Below are positions 25,718-39,162 of a stretch of 64,000 nucleotides of DNA, piece after piece. The stretch covers positions 3,286,001 through 3,350,000 of the forward strand of contig NZ_CP129884.1 of the NCBI RefSeq assembly GCF_030490285.1, read 5' to 3'. This stretch comes from Methylomonas montana (GTDB lineage Bacteria; Pseudomonadota; Gammaproteobacteria; Methylococcales; Methylomonadaceae). Position 1 is the first letter of the stretch; every line of letters begins with the position of its first letter. Both the position numbers and the translations under genes were made by a program. Below the pieces are notes generated by a model. That model had not been told where the DNA came from and ran no database searches. It worked only from the letters and a program-made list of their open reading frames with translations.

Positions 25718-27301
25718 TTACAGCGGTTTGACTTTCTCGGCTTGGCCCGCCCCCCTAAACACCAGCCAATATTCACGGTGCGGTTGCCAGTAGAAGGCCT
25801 CGACGGGCTTGTCTTTTTCCAGCGAGATCAGATAACCATCGCTATGCTGTGCCGCCCAGTTGACGATTTGATCAGGCTGCACGATAGGCAACGGCTCGGG
25901 TAACCGACCCAAGAAATTCAGCTGCCCTTGATAATTGCCGACAAACGCGTAGGGAATATGTTGCTCGTTAAAAGCTTTAACTTGCAGGGCTGCGGGGCGC
26001 AGATCATAAGCCAGCCCGGTATAGCGAAAGAAAAAGATAAAACCAACAAATATCGCCGCCACCAAGGCTGTGGATATCCCCGCCACCGACAACTTACGCC
26101 GATACCCAGTCGAGACCGCCAATACCACGGCGATACCCAGCACGCTTAGGCCCCAGTCACTCTGAACCGTCTGCACCCAATTCAGCCTCGACAAGCCCGG
26201 CACGCGCGGCAGCAACACCAAAAATACGCCTATCGCCGCGAACAAAGCCGGCAATATTAATTCGGTGACCAAGCTGCGCGGCGTTGTTTCGGCTTGCGCT
26301 ACCAGCCTAGCCACCAGCAATGCAAACGCCGGCAACATCGGAATCAGATAGTGAACCTGCTTACTGGGTAACAAGGAAAACACGACAAAAGTAGACACCA
26401 GCCAAACCAGACAAAACCGCAGACCGCTATCCGTAAAAAATCGGCTACCACGCAGACCGCTCCAAAAACCCGGCCAAAACAGCCAGGGGAACAGAAACAT
26501 CGGCAAAAACGGCAGATACCAGAACAAAGAACGGGTATGAATCTTGGTGCCGACGGCCCGGTCGGCGGTTTGATGCCAGAGTATGGCATTGGCATATTCC
26601 TCGCCGCCGGCAATGGCCGCCGGAATCGCCCAAGCCAGCGCGATAAGCACGCCCATCAAGACCGCCGCGAACAAACAACCAAACCAGCGGGTATAGACAA
26701 GCGGGCGCCGCACCCAAACAAAGACCAAAACCGCCGTCGGCAACACATGTAAAAAAATCACCGGCCCCTTGACCAGAATTCCCAGGCCTATCGCGGCCGC
26801 GACCATTGCGAAGCCCTTGAGAGCGGAACCCTGCATTGCCTCTAGCACACCCAGCATCCCCAGCAGCACACAACCGGTCAACAGAATGTCGAACATCGTC
26901 GAAGAAGCAAACAAGGTCCACAGCAAGGTGGCGATCAATATCCAGGGCGCCAGCAACGCGACGCGAATTGATGCTGGCCAAAGCTTCTCGGCCAATTTGC
27001 GGATCAATAATAAATTGACTAACGCACTCAACGGCCCGACCAAGCGCGGCCACCAGTCGTTGACGCCGAACAAACCCCAACCCGCTTGAATCAACCAAAA
27101 TAGTAAAGGCGGCTTATGACTATAGGCCTGACCGTTTAAATGCGGCACCAAAAAATCGCCACGCAGCCACATCTCCCAAGCCACGCTAAGGTAGCGAGTT
27201 TCATCAATCGGGATCGGGGAACGGAAAAACACAGTTGCCGACAGCAGCAGCCAGAGCGGAAAGATGCCCCAGCGGTAGATAGCATTGCCTGGTATTGTCA
27301 T
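25718..27301 (-). CDS. ArnT-like polyprenyl-phosphate glycosyltransferase (PMT_2 family)
   Basis: A 527-residue GT-C membrane enzyme with about eleven to twelve hydrophobic helices. The first periplasmic loop holds the catalytic acid in PIPIDETRYLSVAWEM, the ArnT/PMT signature, and SHKPPLLFWLIQ follows. GT-C enzymes of this type move a sugar from undecaprenyl phosphate to lipid A or another acceptor on the periplasmic face. The full aminoarabinose set (arnA, arnB, arnD) is absent, so the donor may be a simpler sugar. It is first in the set with the ArnC-like and LABN genes, 75 bases upstream of the former. Confidence 0.88.
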   Translation of the reverse strand: MTIPGNAIYRWGIFPLWLLLSATVFFRSPIPIDETRYLSVAWEMWLRGDFLVPHLNGQAYSHKPPLLFWLIQAGWGLFGVNDWWPRLVGPLSALVNLLLIRKLAEKLWPASIRVALLAPWILIATLLWTLFASSTMFDILLTGCVLLGMLGVLEAMQGSALKGFAMVAAAIGLGILVKGPVIFLHVLPTAVLVFVWVRRPLVYTRWFGCLFAAVLMGVLIALAWAIPAAIAGGEEYANAILWHQTADRAVGTKIHTRSLFWYLPFLPMFLFPWLFWPGFWSGLRGSRFFTDSGLRFCLVWLVSTFVVFSLLPSKQVHYLIPMLPAFALLVARLVAQAETTPRSLVTELILPALFAAIGVFLVLLPRVPGLSRLNWVQTVQSDWGLSVLGIAVVLAVSTGYRRKLSVAGISTALVAAIFVGFIFFFRYTGLAYDLRPAALQVKAFNEQHIPYAFVGNYQGQLNFLGRLPEPLPIVQPDQIVNWAAQHSDGYLISLEKDKPVEAFYWQPHREYWLVFRGAGQAEKVKPL

Positions 27302-27504
27302 TATTCAAATAGATAATCGAAGCCGCAGCAGAATGCCTTAAAAAATAAAGCAGCCCCACCCTACAATAGACTTAAGCGATTTTTATGCCACCCGAGACAA
27401 CAGCAATAGAAACAGGCTTAACAGCAGTCAAACACTAAGAAACAAATCAAATCGGGCGAAATAAACCGCCCCGCCGGTTGAATTGCCCCATATCGCATAA
27501 GGAA

Positions 27505-28542
27505 TTATGCACTGACCACCCGCCATTGCAATTGCTCGCCGGCACGTAAAGGCGTGATAGCCACATCCGTATCGGCATACACGTCCGGAACGCGCCAAGC
27601 TTGTTTCTCTAAAGTAACGCTTGAGGTATTGCGCGGCAAACCGTAAAAATCCGCGCCATAAAAACTGGCAAAGCCTTCCAGTTTATCCAACGCGCCGACC
27701 TGTTCGAAGGCTTCCGCATACAACTCCAATGCGGCATGCGCACTGTAACAACCGGCGCAACCGCAGCTATTTTCCTTCAACGCGGTCAAATGCGGCGCGC
27801 TATCGGTACCGAGGAAAAACTTGGGATTGCCGCTGCTCGCCGCTTTCAACAGCGCTTGGCGATGATGCTCGCGCTTTAAAATAGGCAAGCAATAATAATG
27901 CGGGTGAATACCACCCGCCAAAATCGCGTTACGGTTATACAGTAAATGCTGCGGCGTGATGGTGGCAGCCACATTGTCACCCGTCGATTCGACAAACTGC
28001 ACCGCTTCCTGGGTCGTCAAATGCTCGACAACGATGCGTAAGGTCGGAAATTGCCGGGTAAGCCGGCTGAGCTTGCTGTCGATAAAGATTTTTTCGCGAT
28101 CGAAAATATCGTATTCGGCATCGGTGACTTCGCCATGGATCAGCAACGGCACGTCGTATTTTTCCATCGCCGCGAACAAAGGATACGCGGCTTCTATATC
28201 AGCGACGCCGGCATCGGAATTGGTGGTAGCGCCGGCCGGATAGAGCTTAAAAGCATATACATGCTCGGCATCGGCCACTTTCTTAATTTCAGCCACCGGC
28301 GTATTCGCGGTCAGATACAGAGTCATCAAAGGCTGGAACGCCGAACCTAGCGGCAAGGCATCCAGAATTTCCTGCCGATAATTCAATGCCTGTTCGACTG
28401 TCGTCACCGGCGGCTTCAGGTTGGGCATGATGACGGCCCGGCCGAACTGACGGGCGGAATGGTCGATCACCGTTCTTAAAATACTGCCTGTCCTGACGTG
28501 CAAATGCCAATCGTCGGGCTGGCTGATGGTCAATTTATCCAT
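27505..28542 (-). CDS. pyrC: dihydroorotase
   Basis: Zinc enzyme that closes N-carbamoyl-aspartate to dihydroorotate in pyrimidine synthesis. The 345-residue class II enzyme shows QPDDWHLHVR (metal His pair), FKLYPAGATTNSD (carbamylated lysine), LLIHGEVT, VEHLTT, ATITPQHLLYNRN and FLGTDSAPH with the catalytic Asp. The CGCAGCYSA segment near the C-terminus is also present in the enterobacterial enzyme. ATG at 28542 matches the family start. ATG at 28584 with a weak AAGG upstream would add 14 residues. It is divergent from the FmdB-type gene. Confidence 0.96.
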   Translation of the reverse strand: MDKLTISQPDDWHLHVRTGSILRTVIDHSARQFGRAVIMPNLKPPVTTVEQALNYRQEILDALPLGSAFQPLMTLYLTANTPVAEIKKVADAEHVYAFKLYPAGATTNSDAGVADIEAAYPLFAAMEKYDVPLLIHGEVTDAEYDIFDREKIFIDSKLSRLTRQFPTLRIVVEHLTTQEAVQFVESTGDNVAATITPQHLLYNRNAILAGGIHPHYYCLPILKREHHRQALLKAASSGNPKFFLGTDSAPHLTALKENSCGCAGCYSAHAALELYAEAFEQVGALDKLEGFASFYGADFYGLPRNTSSVTLEKQAWRVPDVYADTDVAITPLRAGEQLQWRVVSA

Positions 28543-28653
28543 AAATTCGGCGTTTTCAATTAGAATATCGTGCCATTCTATCATTGCGGGCCTTGAAAAT
28601 TTAACTCCCCGCCCCTAATAAGCCCATTTTCGATACATTATCTGGAGAAGCAG

Positions 28654-28923
28654 ATGCCTATTTACGAATACCAATGCAATGCTTGCGGACATGAGCACGA
28701 GGCCCTGCAAAAACTCGGCGCCGAGCCCTTGGTCGTTTGCCCTGCTTGCAACGAAGCCGAATTGAAAAAGAAAATTTCCGCGGCCGGATTCCGTCTGAAA
28801 GGCGGCGGCTGGTACGAAACCGACTTCAAAAGCGGCGCCAAGAAAAACGTCGCCGGCGAAAGCAAAGCCCCGGAAAAATCCGGTAGCGGCGGCGGATGCG
28901 GCGGTAGCTGCGCCTGTCACTAA
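28654..28923 (+). CDS. FmdB family zinc-ribbon protein
   Basis: An 89-residue protein whose first 40 residues form a zinc ribbon: YEYQCNACGHEHE, then VVCPACNEAELKKKI, giving two Cys-x2-Cys knuckles. A flexible Gly/Ser/Lys-rich tail ends in GGGCGGSCACH, which adds more cysteines. This small regulatory-protein family (FmdB/CxxC_CXXC_SSSS) is often found just before aspS, as here, 64 bases upstream. Its function is not established. GGAGAAG precedes the ATG. Co-transcription with aspS is likely. Confidence 0.9.
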   Translation: MPIYEYQCNACGHEHEALQKLGAEPLVVCPACNEAELKKKISAAGFRLKGGGWYETDFKSGAKKNVAGESKAPEKSGSGGGCGGSCACH

Positions 28924-28987
28924 GCTTGCCGGAGCCACGATAAATCCGTACTATCGCCCCTTTTTTTGAATTGATTTGAGAGAAATT

Positions 28988-30778
28988 ATGCGTAGCCACA
29001 AATGTGGAGAATTGAACACCCAACATTTAGGTCAAACTGTTGCCTTGTGCGGCTGGGTGCACCGTCGCCGCGATCATGGCGGCGTTATTTTTATCGACCT
29101 GAGAGACCGCGCCGGCTTGGTGCAAGTGGTGTTCGATCCCGATATGGCCGAGAGCTTTGCGATCGCCGAGCAGGTGCGTAGCGAATATGTATTGCGCATC
29201 GAAGGCATCGTTCGCGACCGTCCGGAAGGCACGCATAATCCGAATATGGCCACCGGCCAAATCGAAGTATTGGGCAAGCACATCGAAGTGTTGAACGAAT
29301 CGGAAACTCCGCCGTTCCCATTGGAAAGCGATATCGAAGTCAACGAAGAAACCCGCTTGCGCTTCCGCTATATCGACCTGCGCCGCACCGCGATGCAGCA
29401 AAAGATGAAAGTGCGCCGCGACGTGACTCGTAACCTGCGCCAGTATCTGGACGACCACGAGTTTTTCGAAATCGAAACACCCTACCTGACCAAGGCTACA
29501 CCGGAAGGCGCTCGCGATTACATCGTGCCTAGCCGCACCCACCCCAATTCGTTTTTCGCCTTGCCGCAATCGCCACAGCTTTACAAACAGCTGCTGATGA
29601 TCGCCGGCATGGACCGTTATTACCAAGTAGTGCGCTGCTTCCGCGACGAAGACTTGCGCGCCGACCGTCAGCCGGAATTTACCCAGCTGGATATCGAAAC
29701 CTCGTTCATGAACGAGCAGCAAATCATGGCGGTGATGGAAGAAATGATCCGTCGCTTGTTCAAGGAAATTATCGATGTCGATCTCGGCGATCAATTCCCG
29801 GTGATGAGCTATGCCGAAGCCATGCGCCGTTATGGCTCCGACCGTCCGGACCTGCGTATCGAGCTGGAACTGGTCGATATTGCGGAAGAAATGAAAGGCG
29901 TCGATTTCAAAGTCTTCTCCGGCCCGGCCAACGATCCGAATGGCCGCGTGGTGGCGATGCGCTTGCCGGAAGGCGGCGACTTGAGCCGTAGCGTGATCGA
30001 CGAGCTGACCAAATTCGTCGGCATTTACGGCGCGAAAGGCCTGGCTTATATCAAAGTCAACGATTTGGCCGCCGGCGTCGAAGGTTTGCAATCCCCTATC
30101 GTCAAGTTCGCCCCCGCCGAAGTTTGGGCCAAAGTCATGACAAAAGTCGGCGCCCAAAACGGCGATCTGATTTTCTTTGGCGCCGATAAAACTCACATCG
30201 TCAACGAAGCGATGGGCGCGTTGCGGGTTAAATTGGGCCTGGACCGCAATCTGTTGACCGGCCCTTGGAAACCGTTGTGGGTCGTGGATTTCCCGATGTT
30301 CGCCTGGGACGAAAAAGCCCAACGTTACACGGCGATTCACCATCCGTTCACCGCCCCCAGCTGCTCGGCTGAAGAACTGGTCGCCAACCCTGGCACCGCA
30401 CTATCGCGTGCTTACGATTTGGTTTTGAACGGCACCGAAGTCGGCGGCGGCTCAATCCGGATCAACCGCACCGCGATGCAACAAACCGTTTTCGACATTC
30501 TCGGCATCGGCCACGAAGAAGCCCGAGAGAAATTCGGCTTCCTACTCGACGCCTTGAAATACGGCGCGCCGCCGCACGGTGGTATCGCTTTTGGTTTGGA
30601 CCGTTTGGTGATGCTGATGACCGGCGCCAGCTCGATCCGCGACGTCATTGCTTTCCCGAAAACCCAGACGGCAGCTTGTCCGTTATTCAATGCCCCAGCC
30701 ATGGTCAGCGAAGAGCAATTGAAAGAACTGGGTATCAGGCTGCGTAAGCCTGCCGGTAAGGACGAAAAGCCGGAATAA
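28988..30778 (+). CDS. aspS: aspartyl-tRNA synthetase
   Basis: Charges tRNA-Asp in the cytoplasm. The 596-residue enzyme has an N-terminal OB fold for the anticodon ([20 protein letters not shown]), class II motif 1 and motif 2 ([22 protein letters not shown] region). It also has the bacterial GAD insertion (about 290-420), HHPFTAP, and motif 3 ([13 protein letters not shown]). ATG at 28988 with AGAGAA upstream matches the family start MRSHKCGEL. An in-frame codon at 28976 is not needed. Without other knowledge I cannot tell whether it is discriminating or non-discriminating (Asp/Asn). A strong terminator follows at once. Confidence 0.97.
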   Translation: MRSHKCGELNTQHLGQTVALCGWVHRRRDHGGVIFIDLRDRAGLVQVVFDPDMAESFAIAEQVRSEYVLRIEGIVRDRPEGTHNPNMATGQIEVLGKHIEVLNESETPPFPLESDIEVNEETRLRFRYIDLRRTAMQQKMKVRRDVTRNLRQYLDDHEFFEIETPYLTKATPEGARDYIVPSRTHPNSFFALPQSPQLYKQLLMIAGMDRYYQVVRCFRDEDLRADRQPEFTQLDIETSFMNEQQIMAVMEEMIRRLFKEIIDVDLGDQFPVMSYAEAMRRYGSDRPDLRIELELVDIAEEMKGVDFKVFSGPANDPNGRVVAMRLPEGGDLSRSVIDELTKFVGIYGAKGLAYIKVNDLAAGVEGLQSPIVKFAPAEVWAKVMTKVGAQNGDLIFFGADKTHIVNEAMGALRVKLGLDRNLLTGPWKPLWVVDFPMFAWDEKAQRYTAIHHPFTAPSCSAEELVANPGTALSRAYDLVLNGTEVGGGSIRINRTAMQQTVFDILGIGHEEAREKFGFLLDALKYGAPPHGGIAFGLDRLVMLMTGASSIRDVIAFPKTQTAACPLFNAPAMVSEEQLKELGIRLRKPAGKDEKPE

Positions 30779-30790
30779 CCGACAAAAAAC

Positions 30791-30819
30791 AAAGGCGGAC
30801 AAATCTGTCCGCCTTTTTT
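30791..30819 (+). terminator. Rho-independent terminator after aspS
   Basis: AAAGGCGGACA (30791-30801) pairs perfectly with TGTCCGCCTTT (30806-30816) around AATC, followed by a T-run. It begins 13 bases after the aspS stop and is one of the clearest terminators in the window. Confidence 0.92.
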
Positions 30820-30944
30820 CTTGCTAGCGCGCTCAGCACCACGACCACACACCAGCGTAAATCTTCTTCCACCCCGTCCCAGCAGTCCGCAGACTCAGTC
30901 GATTAGCGCATTGATATACATCAAAAAAACCCCTCAAATACTCG

Positions 30945-30977
30945 TTGACTTTTTTTGCCATATTGATAAGTTAATCA
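30945..30977 (+). promoter_or_regulatory. candidate promoter and palindrome before the small gene at 31069
   Basis: TTGACT at 30945-30950 could be a -35, with a poor -10 (TAAGTT at 30967) at 16 bases. The -10 overlaps a palindrome TGAT-N6-ATCA (30964-30977) that could bind a regulator. Its spacing is two bases longer than an FNR site. Weak evidence. Confidence 0.3.
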
Positions 30978-30978
30978 C

Positions 30979-31068
30979 GTTATTTTTGTTAAATAACAGA
31001 TCCCGGTTGCGGATCTTCTCATGGCATAAGGATTACCGCCCAACACTCCGCATGAGGAGGGGGATGCT
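30979..31068 (+). promoter_or_regulatory. structured leader with two tandem hairpins and a very strong ribosome site
   Basis: GTTATTT/AAATAAC (30979-30997) is a perfect seven-pair stem. It is followed directly by AGATCC/GGATCT (30998-31016), a six-pair stem with a seven-base loop. AGGAGGGGG (31055-31063) then lies at good distance from the ATG at 31069. CTCC at 31046 could pair with the GGAG of the ribosome site. Two stems back to back in a 90-base leader suggest RNA-level control. I do not recognise a known riboswitch class. Confidence 0.4.
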
Positions 31069-31344
31069 ATGAATAAAATAACTCCACATCTACTTCGCGA
31101 TTTAAACGCCACGCTCCCGGCAGGCACAGAGTGCTATCTTTGCTCTGCGGTCAGACGGGCTCTAAGCAAATACCGCAAGGGTCGCGAACCAGTGGCCTAC
31201 CTCGATAAAGACCAAGCACTACCGATGTTGGCTCAACGCCTTGGCCGCGGCCTCAGACGCTTTTTCCTAGACGACATACAAGCTGAGTTGGACGCAGCCG
31301 ATCACCCGGACCAACAAAAAAGCTCACTTAGCTGGCCTTATTAA
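31069..31344 (+). CDS. small hypothetical protein
   Basis: A 91-residue cytoplasmic protein I do not recognise. It has no signal peptide or membrane helix. The composition is Leu/Arg/Ala-rich with helical character (ALSKYRKGREPVAYLDKDQ, RLGRGLRRFFLDDIQAEL). A C-Y-L-C pair near residue 24 is the only motif-like element. Its reality rests on a near-perfect Shine-Dalgarno (AGGAGG), its own terminators on both sides (30791 upstream, 31389 downstream) and codon use like its neighbours. It is therefore a single-gene transcript with a folded leader. No homologous family can be named. Confidence 0.7.
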   Translation: MNKITPHLLRDLNATLPAGTECYLCSAVRRALSKYRKGREPVAYLDKDQALPMLAQRLGRGLRRFFLDDIQAELDAADHPDQQKSSLSWPY

Positions 31345-31388
31345 GCTAACCGATTAACCGTCTTTTAGGGAAAACCTACCGACTCTAT

Positions 31389-31414
31389 CCCCCTTCGCCG
31401 AAGGGGGAGTTTTT
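31389..31414 (+). terminator. Rho-independent terminator after the small hypothetical gene
   Basis: CCCCCTTC (31389-31396) pairs with GAAGGGGG (31400-31407), followed by AGTTTTT. It lies 45 bases after the stop at 31344 and before the convergent epmA. The T-run is on the plus strand only. Confidence 0.88.
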
Positions 31415-31436
31415 CGAACTTGCCCCGCTACTCCCA

Positions 31437-32417
31437 TCACGCGTGGCTAACCGGAAAAGCCAGTACTTCACCGATCGACGCGCTACCGGTGGTGATCATC
31501 AACAACCTGTCCAAACCAATCGCCACACCGCTGCAATCAGGTAAACCCGATCTCAACGCATCCAAAAATGCATCATCCTTGCTCACTGCGGGCAAGCCCT
31601 GACTGAGCCGATAGACAATTTCCCTATCAAAACGCGCTTCTTGTTCAAGCGGGTCGGCTAGTTCAAAAAAACCGTTGCCCAACTCCATGCCATTCACGAA
31701 CACTTCAAAACGCTCACTGATGCGCGGGTCGTCGACGTTTAGGCGTGCCAATGACGACTGTATCGCCGGATAAGCGTGCAGCAAATAAATCGTATCTCTG
31801 ACCATCATCTGCTGGACGCGGTGGCTAAAGATGAAATCCAGCCATAAAGAATGATCGTTGCCGCATAGTTCGATGGCCTCTGGAAGCGAATTCGCGGCGG
31901 CATAAGCTCGATAGCCTTCGACGGAAAAAATCAAGGGATCCAAGCCGGTGGAATCAAAAAATAGCTGCTGATAGCTGATCTGATTGATTGGCAATACTGC
32001 ATGGAAAGGCTGCAATAGCTGCTGCAATAATTCGGCAACTTCCGCCATCAATTGCCGCAAATCGTAACCGATCCGATACCACTCCAATATGGTGAATTCC
32101 GGATTGTGATAGCGTCCGGCTTCGCCGTTCCTGAACGCCTTACAGATTTGGTAAATGCTGCCGCTACCGGCAGCCAGCAAGCGCTTCATCGCAAATTCCG
32201 GCGAAGTCTGCAGAAATAGCGTTTGTTGGTTTGGGGGAAATTTAAATTGACTGCTAAAAAAATCCAGCTGCGGATCGGTGCCGGTAGCCCGACACAGTAA
32301 CGGCGTTTCGACTTCCAGCACTTCATGCTCATCAAAAAAACGCCGAATCGCCGCCAGCATTTGCGCGCGAGTGCGCAAATGCTCGATTGGGCAGCTTGGC
32401 TGCCAGCGAACCGTCAC
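31437..32417 (-). CDS. epmA: EF-P--lysine ligase
   Basis: A paralogue of class II lysyl-tRNA synthetase that attaches beta-lysine to Lys34 of elongation factor P. The 326-residue protein has the class II catalytic core without the anticodon domain. It shows [62 protein letters not shown] (motif 2, shown as overlapping pieces) and [12 protein letters not shown] (motif 3). The start is GTG, overlapping the efp stop as GTGA, so the enzyme is translated together with its substrate. An epmC hydroxylase gene is not seen here. Confidence 0.95.
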   Translation of the reverse strand: MTVRWQPSCPIEHLRTRAQMLAAIRRFFDEHEVLEVETPLLCRATGTDPQLDFFSSQFKFPPNQQTLFLQTSPEFAMKRLLAAGSGSIYQICKAFRNGEAGRYHNPEFTILEWYRIGYDLRQLMAEVAELLQQLLQPFHAVLPINQISYQQLFFDSTGLDPLIFSVEGYRAYAAANSLPEAIELCGNDHSLWLDFIFSHRVQQMMVRDTIYLLHAYPAIQSSLARLNVDDPRISERFEVFVNGMELGNGFFELADPLEQEARFDREIVYRLSQGLPAVSKDDAFLDALRSGLPDCSGVAIGLDRLLMITTGSASIGEVLAFPVSHA

Positions 32418-32983
32418 TCTTTAACGCGGGACACGTATTCGCCGGTACGGGTATCGACTTTAATCACTTCGCCGATTTGTACAAACAAGGGTACCCGCAC
32501 CACCGCGCCGGATTCCAGCGTGGCCGGTTTACCGCCGCCACCCGAGGTATCGCCTTTCAGGCCGGGATCGGTTTCGGTAATCGCCAATTCCACGAAGTTG
32601 GGCGGCGTCACCGACAACGGCGAGTCATTCCACAAAGTCATCGTGCAAATATCTTGTTCTTTCAGCCATTTGATGGCATCGGACACCGCATTTTTATCGG
32701 CTTGATATTGCTCGAAGGTATCGGGCACCATGAAATGCCAGAATTCGCCATCGCTATATAAATATTGCATTTCCTTATCAACGACATCCGCACCTTCCAC
32801 GGTATCGCCAGACTTGAAGGTACGCTCGATCACCCGGCCGGTTTTCAGATTTCTGATTTTGACCCGGTTGAACGCCTGCCCCTTGCCTGGCTTAACAAAC
32901 TCGTTTTCGATAATCGAACAAGGGTCGTTGTCCAGCATGATTTTCAAACCGCCCTTGAACTCGTTGGTGCTAAAAGTCGCCAT
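32414..32983 (-). CDS. efp: translation elongation factor P
   Basis: Relieves ribosome stalling at polyproline stretches. The 189-residue protein is nearly co-linear with the enterobacterial form: [17 protein letters not shown] at the start, and VKPGKGQAF placing the modified lysine at position 34. [29 protein letters not shown] and [20 protein letters not shown] follow at the end. Lys34, with epmA downstream and epmB divergent, points to the beta-lysine modification pathway. ATG at 32983 is chosen over an upstream in-frame codon at 33001 on family alignment. It is divergent from epmB over about 70 bases. Confidence 0.97.
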   Translation of the reverse strand: MATFSTNEFKGGLKIMLDNDPCSIIENEFVKPGKGQAFNRVKIRNLKTGRVIERTFKSGDTVEGADVVDKEMQYLYSDGEFWHFMVPDTFEQYQADKNAVSDAIKWLKEQDICTMTLWNDSPLSVTPPNFVELAITETDPGLKGDTSGGGGKPATLESGAVVRVPLFVQIGEVIKVDTRTGEYVSRVKE

Positions 32984-33056
32984 TTTTTCCTCGTGAAACA
33001 AATAATAGTCGGACGATTATAATGGATAAGATTTTTATTCGGAAACTGGAGCAGCA

Positions 33057-34043
33057 TTGAACACCCAAACCGCCGCCTGGCAACAGGCGCTTGCCGACGC
33101 ATTTACCAGCGTCGACGCCCTCTGCGAGTACCTGAATATTCCGCTGAACAGCATAGCCTCATTAGCCGATTTCAAAGCCTTTCCGTTGCGAGTACCGCGC
33201 GGCTTCGCCGATTGCATGCGACCTGGCGACCCGGATGATCCATTGTTGAGACAAGTACTGCCGATTCAAGACGAGTTGGCCGACTATCCCGGCTATACTC
33301 ACGACCCGGTGGGCGACCTCGGCGCCGTCGCCGAAGCCGGCGTCATCCACAAATATCACGGCCGAGTGTTGTTGATCAGCACCGGCGCTTGCGCGGTGCA
33401 TTGCCGTTATTGTTTCCGGCGTAATTTCCCTTATAGCGAACTACAACTATCGACACAAAAAATCCAGCAAGCGCTTACTTACATTGCCAGTCGTCCCGAA
33501 ATCAGCGAAGTCATTCTTAGTGGCGGCGATCCCTTATTGCTGAATGACGATAAACTTGGCCAACTGCTGCAGCGGCTAGGAGAGATTGACCATGTCAGGC
33601 GCATCCGCATCCATAGCAGGCTACCCATCGTGTTGCCGATGCGTATCACCGAGCGACTGCTAAGCACCTTATCCGATCTAGCGCAGCCAATCGTCATGGT
33701 GTGTCATGCCAATCACGCCAATGAACTGAGTACGACCGTAGGATCGGCTTGCGCCCATTTACGCCGGCATGGCGTCACCTTATTGAACCAAAGCGTGCTG
33801 CTGAAAGGCGTTAACGACAACGGCGACACTCTCTGCGAACTCAGCGAAAAACTGTTTGAACTGGGCGTTTTGCCTTACTACCTACATTTACTGGACCGCG
33901 CCAGCGGCGTCGGTCATTTTGAGGTTGCCGAAACGGATGCCAAACGCTTGCTTTCGCATATGCAACAGCGCTTACCGGGGTATCTGGTACCCAAATTGGT
34001 TAAGGAACAGGCAGGGGCCGCCTATAAAATCTCAATTTGCTGA
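33057..34043 (+). CDS. epmB: EF-P-activating lysine 2,3-aminomutase
   Basis: A radical-SAM, PLP-dependent enzyme that turns (S)-alpha-lysine into (R)-beta-lysine for EF-P. The 328-residue protein has the cluster motif CAVHCRYCFRRNFPY near residue 115, with the three Cys of C-x3-C-x2-C. EVILSGGDPLLLND, IHSRLPIVLPMRIT and LLKGVND follow. The start is TTG with GGAG five bases before it, since no better codon fits the family N-terminus. It is divergent from efp-epmA, so the short shared region probably controls the whole pathway. The next gene follows after 100 bases. Confidence 0.95.
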   Translation: MNTQTAAWQQALADAFTSVDALCEYLNIPLNSIASLADFKAFPLRVPRGFADCMRPGDPDDPLLRQVLPIQDELADYPGYTHDPVGDLGAVAEAGVIHKYHGRVLLISTGACAVHCRYCFRRNFPYSELQLSTQKIQQALTYIASRPEISEVILSGGDPLLLNDDKLGQLLQRLGEIDHVRRIRIHSRLPIVLPMRITERLLSTLSDLAQPIVMVCHANHANELSTTVGSACAHLRRHGVTLLNQSVLLKGVNDNGDTLCELSEKLFELGVLPYYLHLLDRASGVGHFEVAETDAKRLLSHMQQRLPGYLVPKLVKEQAGAAYKISIC

Positions 34044-34143
34044 TCACGGAACAGTTTTACGGATTAACCGGTTCACTTTTATCGATACCCAGTCTAAGAT
34101 TTTTCCAAACCGACAACGGTTTCCCACCTGGCACCAGTAAACT

Positions 34144-38142
<3,999 letters not shown>

Positions 38143-38143
38143 G

Positions 38144-39058
38144 ATGACGGAAAACAAAAACACTCACACCATTCTGGCCGTGGACGACAGCCCGGAAAAT
38201 CTTGATCTGATCAAGAATATTTTGGAACCCTATTACACGGTAAAAGTGGCGGTACAAAGTAATCTGGCCTTACATATCGCCACCACGCAGCTTCCCGATC
38301 TGATCTTGCTGGATATCATGCTGGACGACATGGACGGCTATGAAATATGCCACCAACTAAAATCATCGGACAAAACCCGTAACATTCCCATCATTTTTCT
38401 GACAGCAAAACGATCGGAAGAGGACGAAGTCCACGGTTTTCGGATCGGCGGCAGCGACTACATCACCAAACCATTTTCGCCCTCCATCGTCTTGGCCAGA
38501 GTCAGGACTCAAATTCAGTTAAAAACCAAATCGGATCTATTGGAAAAACTGGCATCGCTGGACGGCTTAACGGAAATTCCCAATCGGCGCGCCTTCGACG
38601 CCGCCTTGGAACGGCAATGGAATCAATCCAAGCGAACTGGCATGCCGTTATCCTTGTTGATCGCGGACATTGATGCCTTCAAACAATACAACGATTATTA
38701 CGGCCATCCGATGGGTGACGAATGTTTGAAAAGCGTTGCCGGTGCGTTGCAAAAACTAACGCATCGTCCCGAAGACCTGGTGGCGCGCATGGGCGGCGAA
38801 GAGTTCGCGATTTTGCTACCCAACACCGATAGCATAGGTGCCATGCTCCGAGCCGAACAATATCGGGAAGCCGTCGAAAACCTTAAGATCCCCCACACCA
38901 AGCACAACCCCAACACTTTTGTCACTATTTCTGCCGGTGCCGCCACACTGCAGGCCCACGCCCACGACGATGTTGCGAACTTATTGAAAGCAGCGGATGA
39001 CGCACTTTATCAGGCTAAAAATCAGGGTCGCAACCGGGTCTGCGGTAACAATCTATAA
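38144..39058 (+). CDS. response regulator with GGDEF output (diguanylate cyclase)
   Basis: A 304-residue REC-GGDEF protein of the WspR/PleD kind. The receiver shows AVDDSPENLDLI, the phospho-acceptor Asp in LLDIMLDDMDG near residue 58, and the lysine in YITKPF. The cyclase domain has MGGEEF near 217 with an I-site RPED five residues before it, which allows product inhibition. ATG at 38144 is one base after the kinase stop. An in-frame upstream start inside the kinase gene is rejected. It is very probably the cognate output of the hybrid kinase, raising c-di-GMP when phosphorylated. Confidence 0.94.
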   Translation: MTENKNTHTILAVDDSPENLDLIKNILEPYYTVKVAVQSNLALHIATTQLPDLILLDIMLDDMDGYEICHQLKSSDKTRNIPIIFLTAKRSEEDEVHGFRIGGSDYITKPFSPSIVLARVRTQIQLKTKSDLLEKLASLDGLTEIPNRRAFDAALERQWNQSKRTGMPLSLLIADIDAFKQYNDYYGHPMGDECLKSVAGALQKLTHRPEDLVARMGGEEFAILLPNTDSIGAMLRAEQYREAVENLKIPHTKHNPNTFVTISAGAATLQAHAHDDVANLLKAADDALYQAKNQGRNRVCGNNL

Positions 39059-39162
39059 AACGCTACCGACACCAAAGCAATCCGGACATCGTGACCAAAC
39101 CTGAAACCGTCTATAATCCGGCCCTACTTAATTTATACCCAAAAATTGCCGGCTCCTCGTTT

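Noticed and set aside
29027..30343. 438-codon open frame antisense to aspS
   Set aside because: It is a mirror of a strongly conserved gene with Phe/His/Gln/Val-rich, meaningless content and no ribosome site. GC-biased codons on the sense strand create it.
30963..30977. FNR or CRP binding site
   Set aside because: The half-sites TGAT and ATCA are six apart instead of four for FNR, and the CRP pattern GTGA-N6-TCAC is not met.
34110..34143. sigma-54 promoter before the hybrid kinase (TGGCAC)
   Set aside because: TGGCAC is present but the -12 GC element is missing and the site would leave no room for a leader.
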